Below, piece by piece: positions 35,378 to 46,164 of a stretch of DNA of 64,000 nucleotides. The stretch spans positions 539,588 through 603,587 of the forward strand of contig NZ_JRHH01000005.1 in the NCBI RefSeq assembly GCF_000757385.1, read 5' to 3'. The translations under genes and the position numbers were made by a program. Below the pieces are notes generated by a model that made no database searches, was not told the DNA's origin, and saw nothing but the letters and a program-made list of their open reading frames with translations. The stretch's first letter is position 1, and the number at the start of each line of letters is the position of its first letter. This DNA comes from Flavobacterium aquatile LMG 4008 = ATCC 11947 (GTDB lineage Bacteria > Bacteroidota > Bacteroidia > Flavobacteriales > Flavobacteriaceae).

Positions 35378-37624
35378 ATGAAGCACATTTTCGCAAAAGT
35401 ACAATTAGTATTTACGTTGGTTTTTGTTTTTTCTTTAGCACATGCTCAGCAAGAAAAACCTTTATCAACCTACAATTACAACGAGGCGTTTGGTAACGGT
35501 TTTTATTCTAAAGATGGAACCGATACTCGTTCTGCAAGTGGTCAGCCAGGAGCAAAATATTGGCAAAATAGAGCTGATTATCAAATTGCTGTTTCTTTAA
35601 ATGAATCAACAAACGAAATTTCAGGTTCTGAAACGTTGACTTACACCAACAATAGTCCTGATAATCTTGGATTTTTGTGGATGTATTTAGATCAAAATTT
35701 ATTTAGTAAAGATTCTCGTGGCAATGCTGTTGTTCCGTTAAACGGAAGTAGAAATGGAGCAAAAGGTCAAGAATTTGATGGTGGACATAAAATTAAATCG
35801 GTTAAACTTGTATCTACAGTTAACGGAAAATCATTTGAAAAAGAAACCACTTTTACAATTACCGATACTAGAATGCAAGTTGATTTGCCGCAAGGTTTGA
35901 AAGCAAATGGTGGAAGTGTAAAAATAAAAATAGAGTTTTCTTTTGTTTCTCCAGAATATGGTTCGGATAGAATGGGAGTTCTTGAAACTAAAAACGGCAA
36001 AATATTTACAATCGCACAATGGTATCCAAGAATGTGTGTTTATGATGACGTTCGTGGTTGGAATACCAATCCGTATCTTGGTGCAGGTGAATTTTATTTA
36101 GAATATGGCGATTTTGATGTGGCAATTACAGCACCTTCAAGTCATATTGTAGTAGGTTCTGGTGATTTACTTAACACAACAGAAGTTTACACAGCCGAAC
36201 AACAAAAAAGATGGAATACTGCTAAAGCAAGTGATAAAACGGTTATGATTCGTTCTGTCGAAGAAGTTACAAATGCAGCTTCTCGTCCAGCAGGAAAAAA
36301 TACCTTAACATGGAAATTTAAAATTAAAAACTCGCGTGACTTTTCTTGGGCTTCATCGCCAGCATTTATTATTGATGCAGCAAGAATTAATTTGCCAAGT
36401 GGTAAAAAATCATTAGCAATTTCGGCTTATCCTGCAGAAAGTAATGGAAATAATGGATGGGAACGTTCTACAGAATACACTAAAGCATCTATAGAAAATT
36501 ATTCTAAACGTTGGTTCGAATATCCTTATCCAGCAGCTACAAACGTTGCAGGAAATGAAGGCGGAATGGAATATCCGGGAATCGTTTTCTGTAGTTGGGA
36601 ATCTAGAGGTAAAGATTTATGGGGTGTAACCGATCACGAATTTGGACACATTTGGTTTCCAATGATAGTTGGTTCTAACGAGCGTTTATTTGCTTGGATG
36701 GACGAAGGTTTTAACACGTTTATTAATTCGTTAAGTGGTGAAGATTTTAATAATGGTGAATATAAAGATCCAGCAATGAATTTGCACAACATGGCAGAAT
36801 ATATGACTGGAACAGATAATGAGCCGATTTTCACTGCGCCAGATAACATGAAAGAAGCTAATATTGGTTTGCTTGCTTACCTAAAACCAGGTTCTGGATT
36901 GACTATGTTGAGAGAAAATATTTTAGGGAAAGAGCGTTTTGACAAAGCTTTTAGAGAGTATATCAAACGTTGGGCATACAAACATCCGCAACCAGATGAT
37001 TTCTTTAGAACTATGGAAAATGTTGCTGGTGAAGATTTAAGCTGGTTTTGGAGAGGTTGGATTATCAACAACTGGAGATTGGATCAAGCGATTACTAAAG
37101 TGCGATACAATAAAAATGATGCTAAAAATGGTGCGTTAGTAACTATCAATAATTTAGATAGAATGGCTATGCCTGTTGTTGCTGAAGTTAAAACTAAAAG
37201 CGGTGCTACAACTACAATTAATTTACCTGTAGAAATTTGGCAACGTAATGTTGAGTGGACTTTTAAAGTAAATACTACGGAAGAATTAGAAAGCATTACA
37301 TTAGATCCAAATCATGTGTTTCCTGATATTAATTCAGAGAATAATGTTTGGTCGAATGCTGTGAATGGCATATTTACACCTAAAGATTTCAGTGCTTACG
37401 GCGGAAAATTTTCTAGCAAACAAATTCCGATAAAAGTTGATGTTAGTAGCGAAGATGGATTTTTAGTTTTAAGTGCTCAAGGTCAGCCATCACTTAGTTT
37501 GATTGAAGATAGTGAAGGAAAATTCTCTATGAAAGAAGCAGGAGTTTCTGTTGAATATACCAATGATAAAAAAGGGTTTGCTCTAAAATTAGGCGAGCAA
37601 ACTTTTAACTTCACAAAAGATTAA
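35378..37624 (+). CDS. M1 family metallopeptidase
   Basis: A 748-residue exported aminopeptidase-like enzyme. Signal peptide ends AHAQQ (about residue 24). The N-terminal beta domain precedes the substrate-anchor motif GGMEYPG and the zinc site [27 protein letters not shown] (HExxH-x18-E; first His near residue 421). There is no T9SS sorting domain, so it is probably periplasmic or membrane-associated. Followed by a strong bidirectional terminator. Confidence 0.92.
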   Translation: MKHIFAKVQLVFTLVFVFSLAHAQQEKPLSTYNYNEAFGNGFYSKDGTDTRSASGQPGAKYWQNRADYQIAVSLNESTNEISGSETLTYTNNSPDNLGFLWMYLDQNLFSKDSRGNAVVPLNGSRNGAKGQEFDGGHKIKSVKLVSTVNGKSFEKETTFTITDTRMQVDLPQGLKANGGSVKIKIEFSFVSPEYGSDRMGVLETKNGKIFTIAQWYPRMCVYDDVRGWNTNPYLGAGEFYLEYGDFDVAITAPSSHIVVGSGDLLNTTEVYTAEQQKRWNTAKASDKTVMIRSVEEVTNAASRPAGKNTLTWKFKIKNSRDFSWASSPAFIIDAARINLPSGKKSLAISAYPAESNGNNGWERSTEYTKASIENYSKRWFEYPYPAATNVAGNEGGMEYPGIVFCSWESRGKDLWGVTDHEFGHIWFPMIVGSNERLFAWMDEGFNTFINSLSGEDFNNGEYKDPAMNLHNMAEYMTGTDNEPIFTAPDNMKEANIGLLAYLKPGSGLTMLRENILGKERFDKAFREYIKRWAYKHPQPDDFFRTMENVAGEDLSWFWRGWIINNWRLDQAITKVRYNKNDAKNGALVTINNLDRMAMPVVAEVKTKSGATTTINLPVEIWQRNVEWTFKVNTTEELESITLDPNHVFPDINSENNVWSNAVNGIFTPKDFSAYGGKFSSKQIPIKVDVSSEDGFLVLSAQGQPSLSLIEDSEGKFSMKEAGVSVEYTNDKKGFALKLGEQTFNFTKD

Positions 37625-37641
37625 ATTTAAATAGTTTGTTT

Positions 37642-37674
37642 AAAAAAAAGGTACGTAAAACGTACCTTTTTTTT
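37642..37674. terminator. Bidirectional terminator between the M1 peptidase and DUF4199 genes
   Basis: A8 GGTACG pairs with CGTACC T8 around a TAAAA loop, between convergent stops. Confidence 0.9.
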
Positions 37675-37675
37675 G

Positions 37676-38203
37676 TTATACTTCTCTTGCTTTTTTTCGT
37701 TTAAGAATTAGCGAACTTATTAAAGTTACTAATAATCCCACTGGTAAAATTTCCATATAAGACATCAGTATTACTAAAATAGGGTTTTTATACCATTCTC
37801 TGTACATTTCCATTTCTTTCGATTTTGCTGCGATTTCGTTTGGTGATAAACCTTGTGCTTTTAAATTTTCCATTGTACTACTTATCAACTTATCCATAAA
37901 GTCGGGCATGAAAAAGTAGTATTCAATTAGCCACGTTACTACGTAAAATGTAGAAGCAATTAGTGTAATATACAATCCAATTTTAAAGGCTTCACCAAAC
38001 GAAATTACTCCATTGTTTTGTTTGTCTCGATAACTTTTTACGGCAATAAAAATAAAGATAAAAGCAATCAACATTCCTGAGTAGCCTATAATTTCTCCAT
38101 TTTTAAAATTTGGATTATCATTGTGCAAAAGGGTTGATGTAATCATAAATAGTGTTGCAATTGTTCCTGCAATTACTCCGTACTTGATAATGATGTTTCT
38201 CAT
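37676..38203 (-). CDS. DUF4199 family membrane protein
   Basis: 175 residues with four membrane segments (IIIKYGVIAGTIATLFMITS; IGYSGMLIAFIFIFIAV; FKIGLYITLIASTFYVVTW; VILMSYMEILPVGLLVTLISSLIL) and a soluble loop with a coiled stretch (LISSTMENLKAQGLSPNEIAAKSKEMEMY) between the third and fourth. It matches the Bacteroidetes DUF4199 family, whose function is unknown. It is transcribed alone on the minus strand. Confidence 0.85.
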   Translation of the reverse strand: MRNIIIKYGVIAGTIATLFMITSTLLHNDNPNFKNGEIIGYSGMLIAFIFIFIAVKSYRDKQNNGVISFGEAFKIGLYITLIASTFYVVTWLIEYYFFMPDFMDKLISSTMENLKAQGLSPNEIAAKSKEMEMYREWYKNPILVILMSYMEILPVGLLVTLISSLILKRKKAREV

Positions 38204-38296
38204 AAATAGATTTTTTGATTAGGATGCAAATGTTTTAATTTTCGAATAAAATGCAGTCATACTTTTGAGTGATTTATTGCTTTTCATCCGAAAGTA

Positions 38297-38794
38297 TTAT
38301 TCAATAATTCCGATTTTCTTGGCAGTTTCTATTGCTTGTGTGCGTCGTTTTACTTCTAATTTCTGAAATAGATTGGACGAATGTGTTTTTATAGTATTTA
38401 ATGAAACAAATAGGCGAGAGGCGATTTCTTGATTGCTTAAACCTTGTGCCATTAATTCTAAAACTTCCAATTCTCGTTTGCTAATTTTTCGATTGTTTAA
38501 TTCTTCTTCATTAACGACAAAATCCAATCTTTTTTCAACTACTATTTCTTTTTCAATCACTATGGTCTTTACTTTTGGACTGGTCAATTTGTTGGATGCC
38601 CATATTCCTAAAAAAGTAAAAAATAATGCAATGATTCCGATGTACAGTCCAAACTCGTTTTGTAAAATTAGAAATTTATACTCCAGAAAACGTAATAATA
38701 AAAGCAGCATAGCCATCGAAATGGCATACATAATAAATTCTTTATTTTGTTTGATTTTGTTCAACTTGCAATATATTAAAGTGCTTTCACCCAT
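38297..38794 (-). CDS. Membrane-anchored LuxR-type HTH regulator
   Basis: 165 residues. Two membrane segments (MYAISMAMLLLLLRFLEY; LYIGIIALFFTFLGIWA) are followed by a LuxR-family HTH: KRELEVLELMAQGLSNQEIASRLFVSLNTIKTHSSNLFQKL. No receiver domain is present, so it is a membrane-tethered transcription factor without phosphorylation control. The ATG at 38794 overlaps the upstream DUF1801 gene by 19 nt; a TTG at 38764 (reading MNKIKQNKEF) is an alternative start that better fits what I remember of homologues. Confidence 0.82.
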   Translation of the reverse strand: MGESTLIYCKLNKIKQNKEFIMYAISMAMLLLLLRFLEYKFLILQNEFGLYIGIIALFFTFLGIWASNKLTSPKVKTIVIEKEIVVEKRLDFVVNEEELNNRKISKRELEVLELMAQGLSNQEIASRLFVSLNTIKTHSSNLFQKLEVKRRTQAIETAKKIGIIE

Positions 38795-39156
38795 TTATTG
38801 ATTGTTTCTATCAGTTGGAATTTTAAATTTTCTACCTCTTCCATCGAGTTGAATGTTGCAACGGCTCTGTCATTGGCAGCCCATTTTAAAAGTCCAAATG
38901 CATCTTCTATTAATTTGTCTTTTGGCATTTCTTTGACTTTAGCTCCGCGATGAAAAACAAGTTGAATGTTCTTGGGTGGCATTAATTTGAAAGTTAAAAA
39001 ATCGGTATCGTTTATTTGATAGCTTGGTGCATTCCATTTTATGTGTTCGTTGCCATTAGGAATATTTTCTAAAATCACTTTTCGCAGTTCTAGAAATTCC
39101 TTTTTAAACGGATGGTCTAAGTTGGCTATAAAGTCGGTTACGTTTTTACTGGACAT
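38776..39156 (-). CDS. DUF1801 domain protein (YdhG-like)
   Basis: 126 residues. Matches the DUF1801 fold: DFIANLDHPFKKEFLELRKVILENIPNGNEHIKWNAPSY, then LTFKLMPPKNIQLVFHRGAKVK and DRAVATFNSMEEV. Some members were described as iron chaperones of the frataxin-like group; that is not established for this one. Overlaps the membrane LuxR gene by 19 nt, implying co-translation. Confidence 0.85.
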   Translation of the reverse strand: MSSKNVTDFIANLDHPFKKEFLELRKVILENIPNGNEHIKWNAPSYQINDTDFLTFKLMPPKNIQLVFHRGAKVKEMPKDKLIEDAFGLLKWAANDRAVATFNSMEEVENLKFQLIETINKWVKAL

Positions 39157-39438
39157 GGTATCTCAAAGTAGTTATTTGTTTTGCACTATAAAAGTATCAA
39201 TTTAAAATTTAAGTATAAAATTTAACCTCTATTTGATAAATAAATTTAATATAAACTGCTGATTGTTATTTAGTTAATAAAGAATTATTTTAGGAATTGT
39301 TAAACGTTCTTTTTTTCGACAAATTTTCTATATTTTCGCTACTTATTTGGTTCCAATTATTTCAATTTAAAGGAAATCGTATTTATTTGAACGATTATTT
39401 TAGGTAAAAAAGCAATAAATTAGTAATACATTTTTTAG

Positions 39439-40431
39439 ATGAACAATCACCCAATTTTAGAAGAACATCCTTGGCTTATAGTCACATTTGGAATAGCAGT
39501 GGTAATTATGCTATTGATCGACTTAGGATTATTTAATAAAAAAAGTCATGAAGTAACCAATAAAGAAGCGGTTTCTTGGTCATTAGTTTGGATTTCGCTT
39601 TCTATGATTTTTAGTGGATTGGTTTATTATTACGCAGGTGCCACAAAATTCTATGAATTTCAATCGGCTTATTGGATAGAGAAAGCGCTTTCTGTAGATA
39701 ATTTATTTGTATTTATCTTAGTTTTTAAATTCTTTGATGTTGCCAATTCTAGTAAACATAAAGTATTGTTTTGGGGAATTATTGGTGCGTTGGTTTTGCG
39801 TGCTATCTTCATTTTTTCGGGTGCTTTTTTAATTGAGTTGACCTATTTGAATAAAATAATAGCTTATTTTGGAATAGCTCCGTTTAAATATGATATTAAT
39901 ATCATAATGACGCTTTTTGGTTTGTTTTTAGTTTATGCTGGAATAAAATCTTGGTCGTCTGGCGCAACTGATGATGATGAGGATTATAATAATACTAAAG
40001 GAGCTCGATTGATAAGAAAATTTTTCAATGTAAGTGATAAATATGATGGTGATAAATTCTTTACCTATGAAAATGGTAAAAAGTTTGCTACACCATTGTT
40101 GGTGGTTGTGACTGTTATTGAGTTCACTGATTTACTATTTGCAGTAGATTCAATTCCGGCTATTTTTGCTATTTCTAACGATCCATTTATACTTTATACT
40201 TCTAATATTTTTGCTATTTTAGGATTGAGAGCATTGTTCTTTTTATTGGACAATTTCATTCATTTGTTTAGCAAATTATCTTATGGTTTGGCTGTCATTC
40301 TTTCTTTTATCGGACTAAAAATGATTATTGCGCCTTTTTATCACATTGAATCTGTAGTATCGTTATTGGTTATTTGTGGAGTATTGATTTTGTCAGTGCT
40401 TATTTCTGTCCTTTATCCAGAAAAGAAATAG
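39439..40431 (+). CDS. TerC family integral membrane protein
   Basis: 330 residues with about nine membrane segments. Matches TerC: AYWIEKALSVDNLFVFILVFKFF, GIIGALVLRAIFIFSG, and EFTDLLFAVDSIPAIFAISNDPFILYTSNIFAILGLRALFF, which contains the conserved acidic residues that may bind a metal. TerC/Alx proteins are linked to manganese and tellurite handling. Transcribed alone; the 280-nt region upstream has no clear consensus promoter. Confidence 0.92.
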   Translation: MNNHPILEEHPWLIVTFGIAVVIMLLIDLGLFNKKSHEVTNKEAVSWSLVWISLSMIFSGLVYYYAGATKFYEFQSAYWIEKALSVDNLFVFILVFKFFDVANSSKHKVLFWGIIGALVLRAIFIFSGAFLIELTYLNKIIAYFGIAPFKYDINIIMTLFGLFLVYAGIKSWSSGATDDDEDYNNTKGARLIRKFFNVSDKYDGDKFFTYENGKKFATPLLVVVTVIEFTDLLFAVDSIPAIFAISNDPFILYTSNIFAILGLRALFFLLDNFIHLFSKLSYGLAVILSFIGLKMIIAPFYHIESVVSLLVICGVLILSVLISVLYPEKK

Positions 40432-41118
40432 TTGTACTTTTAAATATATTATTTACCGTATCTGCTTTATAATCAATTTGTTAATTGTATTTATGCAGTA
40501 TGAAGAATCGTCAATTTTTATGGAATTAACTTTTTTTTTGAAAAAAAACTTTCGTATCATTCTAAATTATTCTGTTTGGCGTAATGTAAAATCATTTTTA
40601 AAGTGACATCATTTGGCTATATTCATATTCTTTTTGGATATGTTTTTATACTGTTACTTGTTTAATTATTCCTATATGTTGATTGTTAATGTTATCTACC
40701 AATACTAGTAGAAGTATGTTAATGGTATCTATACGGTTACTTTACTTAACAACTTCTTCATGTTAAGAAAGAATTTAGGTTGGTATTTATTGAAATACAA
40801 ATATTAATTTAAGTCTGCTTGGTCTATGTGGATGATAGGCATTTACTTTGTGAAAGCGCTCATAGGAGCAGTTTTTTAATAACAAAAAGTATAGAGAAAG
40901 AGTAAATAATTACAACTAACTTAAATTACTTTGTATAACTTCTAACTTTTAAAAGTATATGTAATTGTGTTTAATTACCTCAAAATTAATGTTTCCTATA
41001 CTTTCGAGTACCATTATAATTTTACCGTAATAAATACATATAAAACACCGTAATGTATTGGTTTTTAAGTTTATAAATTAGACAAATTTTACTAATCAAC
41101 TTAACAACCACTAAGATT
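40432..41118. other. Long non-coding leader with ACCGTA boxes
   Basis: A 687-bp AT-rich stretch with no convincing ORF and no recognised RNA gene. It carries four ACCGTA hexamers: near 40455-40460 (+), 40732-40737 (as TACGGT), and two ACCGTAA copies at 41024-41030 and 41047-41053. The same motif forms an inverted repeat at 51219-51237. It is probably the control region of the 1664-residue surface protein. Confidence 0.5.
41024..41053 (+). promoter_or_regulatory. Direct-repeat ACCGTAA pair upstream of the PKD surface protein
   Basis: Two ACCGTAA copies 23 bp apart (41024-41030, 41047-41053). The second ends 20 bp before TAAATTAG (41074-41081), a 7/8 match to TAnnTTTG, so it takes the place of the -33 element. 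This is a typical layout for an activator. The direct-repeat spacing of about two helical turns is like that of LytTR regulators; the binding protein is inferred. Confidence 0.45.
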
Positions 41119-44100
41119 ATGATTAAACAACTTCCCCATTTAAGGCAAAAGCTATTTTTTGCTTGTACTTTGATTACTTTGCTACTAGCATTTAGTTATA
41201 GTGCGCTATCACAAACTACTCCCGGAATGTTCATTTCCTGGGATAAAGAAGTAGGATGCCAAACTTATGGTGTCGATGATCAAAAAAGAATTTTCTTTAC
41301 CGACATTTCACCTTCTGAATGTATTCGGGTATGTGAAAACAGTACTGTGACCTATTCACTTTCTAACTTGCCAGCTGGTGCTAGTACCACATGGAATGCC
41401 GTTGGAGGTGTCCTGTCATATGTTACTGAAAGTTCTTGTACTGTAACTTGGGGTGCATTTGGAGACGGTTCACTTTCCTTCACAGTTACTAATGGCAATA
41501 GTATAATTAATAAAACGCTGTGCATTAAGAAAATTTTAATTCCAACGGCTCTTTTTGAAATAGCTCCAGGTGGACAGTCACAACCAGTTTATACATGTAG
41601 TGATCAAATTATTAATTTTGTTAATTTGTCTACCGCTAATAATGGTACTAATTTAGTTAGTTATTATTGGGATTTTGGCGATGATACTAGCTCTACTGCA
41701 TTTCAACCATCACATTCTTATGCTGCAAACGGTACTTATGAAGTTATTCTTATCGTTGGAAATGAATGTAATTGTACAAGCGTTTACAAAACAGAGATAG
41801 TTGTAAAAGACAAAGGTTTTGATATCTCTTGTCCTTCGGTAATTTGTGAAGATCAAACGCAGACTTACTCATTACCTTTTGATGGAATGCAAATTTGTAA
41901 TGAAAACTTCAATTGGTCTGTAGTTGGTGGACACATTTTGTCCCAGCAAGGAGGCAATGTGGAAGTTATTTGGGATGATGTAGATCAAGATGGTTTTGGT
42001 TATGTTACTTTTAATCCGCAAGATTGTAATTTACCGTGTCTTTTGCCAACTACAATTAAGATTCCAGTTATTCAAACAAATGGAACTATAGAAGGTCCAA
42101 CCAATATCTGTTTAGGTGAACAAGGAAGGTATAGTTTACCACAGTGGCCAACTACTGATTTTCAGTGGCAGATTGTTGGTAATGTGGCCAATAATTTAGG
42201 AGAGATATTTCAAACCGATCAACGAAATGAAATTATTGTGGTTCCAAATGTAACAGGAACATTAACTTTAAGAGTTACCTACACCAATACATTGTTGCAT
42301 TGTAGTGGAGAAGCAGAAATTGTTATTCAGGTTGGAAAAGCATTGGAAATTATTGGAGAAGAAGCCTTATGCCAATATGCTACCGCTACCTATTTTAATA
42401 CTGATGGTGTTATTGCAAACTGGACACTGACTTCTGATACAGGCGGTGTTTTGTATAATGTTTATAGTTCGGATTTTTTTGAATATCCTTTTACAGAACC
42501 AGGTAATTATATTTTGACTGCCAACGCCGATAATTATTGTCCTGGTGAACAAAAAACAATTACTGTTTTTGCAACTCCTGAGACACCAGAAGGCGTGGAT
42601 GGAGATTTATTAGTTTGTCCCAATGCTCCATACACTTATTCGATACAAAATCCAGACAGTGCAGGCGATTATGAATGGGCTGTAACCAATGGTACTATTA
42701 TTGGAGCCACTACAGGAGAACAAGTGAACATTACCTTTACAGGTACATTCCCAGCTATAATTTCAGTTTATAAAAAATCTCTTTCACCTGTAGAATGTAA
42801 TTCTACTCCTTTTACTGTAGCCATCAATCAAATTCCTGTAACTGCAGTAATTTCTAGTGACTTTGGAGCGGTTTGCTCTAGTTCTGTTGCTAGCTACCAA
42901 GCTTTAGTGCCAACTACTACAACTGCGCACACTTCTGGAGATACTTATACATGGAGTATTTCTAATCCTTCGTTAGGAAGTATATCTAGCGGTCAAGGTA
43001 CAAATGCTGTTGATGTAACTTGGAATAATGTAACCAATGTAACTAATGTAGATTTGATACTAACTATCGGTAAGTGTAACATTAGTCCTGCACCTCAGTT
43101 TATAAAACCAATTATTTTATATCCAAAAACAGAGATTGATATTACCACTCCAACTAATCCTATATGTGCTGGTGCTCTTTATTCAGTTACTTTTACTGTA
43201 GTATCTAACAACGGTGTGCCATTAGTACCAACAGATGTTGTTACATGGAACTTAGGTTCTGGCGAATTTACAACACCAGCTGGACAATTTTATTATACTA
43301 CTACTTTAACTAATACTTCTACGGTAAGTATTGACCAAGTAGTAACTGCATTTATTGCAGATGCAAACGGTTGTGGTAAAACTAATACTAAATCAATTAC
43401 GGTAACTGTTTTACCCAACCCACCAGGAATTGCTACTTTAACAAGTTCTGCAAATGCTTTTTGTATAGAAGATGATATTGATGCTACTATAGCAGTATCT
43501 TCTAATACAACAGGAGTATCTTTTGTATGGTTAAAAGATGGAAACCCTCTAGTTCCTGCCCAAACAGGTATCTCCTTAAATGTTACTCCTGACATGGGTT
43601 TTGGAACTTACACGTTTCAAGTAACCAATACCAATAATTGTATTACAATTTCTAACCCGATTTATATTTCACAAATTTGTTCTGGTCCATCTTGTACTAT
43701 TCCTGAAAGCGTATCTAATGATTCTTATTTATCATCCTGTGGCACCATTACTTTTAGTGGCACATATACTGGAACGCCTTTAAATGAAGTGTGGGAAGTA
43801 CTCGGTCCAGCGCCAAGTGATTATACTTTGACTAGTACTGGTTTAACAGGGAAACCTGGGAATTACAAAATAATTTATAAAGTGTATTATCCTTGTCAAG
43901 AAGGAGGAACAGGTTTTATTACTAAAATACAAGATGTAGTGATTCCTTACTTACCAGAATTCTCCTATACTGTTAAATGTTCAGATGAAGACAATACGTT
44001 TGATATAAACTTTTTAGACAACAGCACTTTCTTTGCACCAGTACTCTCGCAGGATGTTCGTTTTTATTATAAACTAGCAAGTGCCTCTTCTTTTACCGGA

Positions 44101-46113
44101 CCTGTAACTTATGATCCTAGTTTAACCATTAACGAAATCAGTAATTTACCAGCGGGTAATTATGTGTTTCGCCAAGAAGTTGATGGCTTATACCCAAATA
44201 CCACTACTTTTACCTGCTCTAAGGAATATACTGTTAACTTGCAAGGTGTAGATCCTTTTTTAGATATAGAAGTGAACGATAATTTGGACATTAATTGTCA
44301 TGATACTGCTGTCTTGTTTGAATTGAGTATACCACAGGGTACAGGAACATCAATACTTTGGGATTTTGGAGACGGTTCACAAAATACATTGTCTTCTCCA
44401 TCAAGAGTATTTACTACTCCTAATGCTCCCTATAATGTAACTTGTACTGTTACCAATCAGTTTGGTTGCAGTCGCATTATACCAGTATCAGTTTATATTC
44501 CTAAAAAATGTTTTTTTGGTGATGTTGTGGCGACACCAAGTTCTGCAACAGTTTGTCAAGGACAAGTGGTTACTTTAAAGTACCAACCTAATAATGATTT
44601 CTGTGATGTAGCTAATTATACTTGGATGGATGGTAATCAACCTGTAGTTGGAGCTGCTAATAGTGATGAGTTGACCGTTACTTCAACTGGCTTTTATTGG
44701 GTAAAAGTAGAGAGTGTAGACGGTTGTTCTTATGATACACCTACTCAAATCAAACCATTGTTTAATACCTTACCTACTGTAAAACTTTTAGGAGCAACTT
44801 CTTTTTGCCAAGGCGAAGATGTAAGCATAAGAGTAAACACCAATGCTTCCCTTATCCAATGGTATGTAAATAATAGTTTGTACAGTCAATTTAATAATCT
44901 CACCGAAGCTGTATTTACTAATTTATTGCCTGTTGGCGATTATACCGTAGAAGTTGTTGTTACTTCGCCACAAGGTTGCACTAATTCGGCTTCTCAAGTT
45001 ATCAGTATTGTTGAGGGTATTTATGACATCGCGTTTGATGTAAGCATAACCTGCGACCCTTATCAAGTAGTTATTAAAGCCGTTCCGAGTCCGAATAGCG
45101 AAGATATTACCTATAATTGGAGCAATGGTGAACATATAGAAATGATTACAGTTCCCGACGGTGGTACCTACAGTGTTACTGCTACCCTTGGCGGATGTAG
45201 CTTTACCGCCGAAGTAGATGTGCCTAAAAATCCAGAAAATTACCTGTGGATTTTTCCATCAGGTTGTTACAACGATTGTACTACAGAAACTAATTATTTA
45301 ATAGGGCCAACCTTGCCTTTAGCGCATTGGAGTTGGAATCTTAACAGTAATGCGGAGGATGCAGGCAATGACTCGTTTGCCACTCCTTATACTTTAATAA
45401 AAGACGGTCTGTATACGCTTACTGTGAGTACAGGTGATTGTAAAGCAGAATCTGCACCATTAGATTATTCTACTACCAAATGTGACAAATGTAAAATAGA
45501 TTTCGTTGATGTTAAAAATGTGGTTAAAAACGAAACTCCTTATTGTTCGTTTACTTTTGAAGTTCAAGTTGTAAGTAATTCAACCGTTGCGTACCAAGCT
45601 ACCGTAATGGATGATTTAAACAATGTCTTGGTGTTGCCTTCTACGATTACCATACAACCAGGATTTAACGTTTTCTTTTTTACAGTAATTCCCCAAAATC
45701 CTTTCGTTGGTGGGACGACGCATTGGACTATTCAAGGCGCAGTACCTAATGGTAAAGAGGGCTTTATAGATTGTATTTATGATGTTTCTGTAATAGTACC
45801 TACTTGTGATTCTATATCGAGCAAAATAGTTACTACTGATGCAACATTAGAGCATAAAACGTTGGTGCAACAAGAGTTGACACTTTACCCTAACCCTGCT
45901 AACGATTTAGTTACGCTAAGTTACCGATTGAGTTCGCCAGCGGCTACGGTAGAAATTTATGATATTGCAGGCAGAAGTATAAGTACAAATGTATTATCTT
46001 CGTCTGTAGGAGATTTACAACTTAATACGAGTTCTTATCCATCGGGTATTTACATAGTAGTTGTAAAACAAGATGGTGTACTCTTGACACAGAAAAAACT
46101 TGTTATTGAATAG
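41119..46113 (+). CDS. Large T9SS-exported PKD/Ig-like surface protein
   Basis: 1664 residues. Signal peptide of about 32 residues (ends SALSQ). Two clear PKD domains (YYWDFGDDTSS near 181 and ILWDFGDGSQN near 1078) lie among about ten further cysteine-containing beta-sandwich repeats of the PKD-like type (GPTNICLGEQGRYSLP, GEEALCQYATATYFN, etc.). The C-terminus from about 1589 is a type A T9SS sorting domain (LYPNPANDLVTLSYRL ... KKLVIE). No enzyme domain seen; adhesion is inferred. The DNA of its last about 50 codons and its terminator is nearly the same as in the three RCC1 genes that follow. Confidence 0.88.
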   Translation: MIKQLPHLRQKLFFACTLITLLLAFSYSALSQTTPGMFISWDKEVGCQTYGVDDQKRIFFTDISPSECIRVCENSTVTYSLSNLPAGASTTWNAVGGVLSYVTESSCTVTWGAFGDGSLSFTVTNGNSIINKTLCIKKILIPTALFEIAPGGQSQPVYTCSDQIINFVNLSTANNGTNLVSYYWDFGDDTSSTAFQPSHSYAANGTYEVILIVGNECNCTSVYKTEIVVKDKGFDISCPSVICEDQTQTYSLPFDGMQICNENFNWSVVGGHILSQQGGNVEVIWDDVDQDGFGYVTFNPQDCNLPCLLPTTIKIPVIQTNGTIEGPTNICLGEQGRYSLPQWPTTDFQWQIVGNVANNLGEIFQTDQRNEIIVVPNVTGTLTLRVTYTNTLLHCSGEAEIVIQVGKALEIIGEEALCQYATATYFNTDGVIANWTLTSDTGGVLYNVYSSDFFEYPFTEPGNYILTANADNYCPGEQKTITVFATPETPEGVDGDLLVCPNAPYTYSIQNPDSAGDYEWAVTNGTIIGATTGEQVNITFTGTFPAIISVYKKSLSPVECNSTPFTVAINQIPVTAVISSDFGAVCSSSVASYQALVPTTTTAHTSGDTYTWSISNPSLGSISSGQGTNAVDVTWNNVTNVTNVDLILTIGKCNISPAPQFIKPIILYPKTEIDITTPTNPICAGALYSVTFTVVSNNGVPLVPTDVVTWNLGSGEFTTPAGQFYYTTTLTNTSTVSIDQVVTAFIADANGCGKTNTKSITVTVLPNPPGIATLTSSANAFCIEDDIDATIAVSSNTTGVSFVWLKDGNPLVPAQTGISLNVTPDMGFGTYTFQVTNTNNCITISNPIYISQICSGPSCTIPESVSNDSYLSSCGTITFSGTYTGTPLNEVWEVLGPAPSDYTLTSTGLTGKPGNYKIIYKVYYPCQEGGTGFITKIQDVVIPYLPEFSYTVKCSDEDNTFDINFLDNSTFFAPVLSQDVRFYYKLASASSFTGPVTYDPSLTINEISNLPAGNYVFRQEVDGLYPNTTTFTCSKEYTVNLQGVDPFLDIEVNDNLDINCHDTAVLFELSIPQGTGTSILWDFGDGSQNTLSSPSRVFTTPNAPYNVTCTVTNQFGCSRIIPVSVYIPKKCFFGDVVATPSSATVCQGQVVTLKYQPNNDFCDVANYTWMDGNQPVVGAANSDELTVTSTGFYWVKVESVDGCSYDTPTQIKPLFNTLPTVKLLGATSFCQGEDVSIRVNTNASLIQWYVNNSLYSQFNNLTEAVFTNLLPVGDYTVEVVVTSPQGCTNSASQVISIVEGIYDIAFDVSITCDPYQVVIKAVPSPNSEDITYNWSNGEHIEMITVPDGGTYSVTATLGGCSFTAEVDVPKNPENYLWIFPSGCYNDCTTETNYLIGPTLPLAHWSWNLNSNAEDAGNDSFATPYTLIKDGLYTLTVSTGDCKAESAPLDYSTTKCDKCKIDFVDVKNVVKNETPYCSFTFEVQVVSNSTVAYQATVMDDLNNVLVLPSTITIQPGFNVFFFTVIPQNPFVGGTTHWTIQGAVPNGKEGFIDCIYDVSVIVPTCDSISSKIVTTDATLEHKTLVQQELTLYPNPANDLVTLSYRLSSPAATVEIYDIAGRSISTNVLSSSVGDLQLNTSSYPSGIYIVVVKQDGVLLTQKKLVIE

Positions 46114-46120
46114 ATTAACC

Positions 46121-46151
46121 AAAAAGAGGTAGGCACTGCCTACCTCTTTTT
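46121..46151 (+). terminator. Terminator after the PKD surface protein (cassette copy 1)
   Basis: AAAAAGAGGTAGGC pairs with GCCTACCTCTTTTT around ACT. The same hairpin recurs after two of the three RCC1 genes (47578 and 49033). Confidence 0.88.
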
Positions 46152-46164
46152 AACTACTTTAGCT

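Noticed and set aside
40800..40890. Possible hairpin AGCGCTC-ATAG-GAGC followed by a T run upstream of the PKD gene
   Set aside because: Only four consecutive base pairs; the outer bases do not match, so it is not a convincing terminator or RNA.
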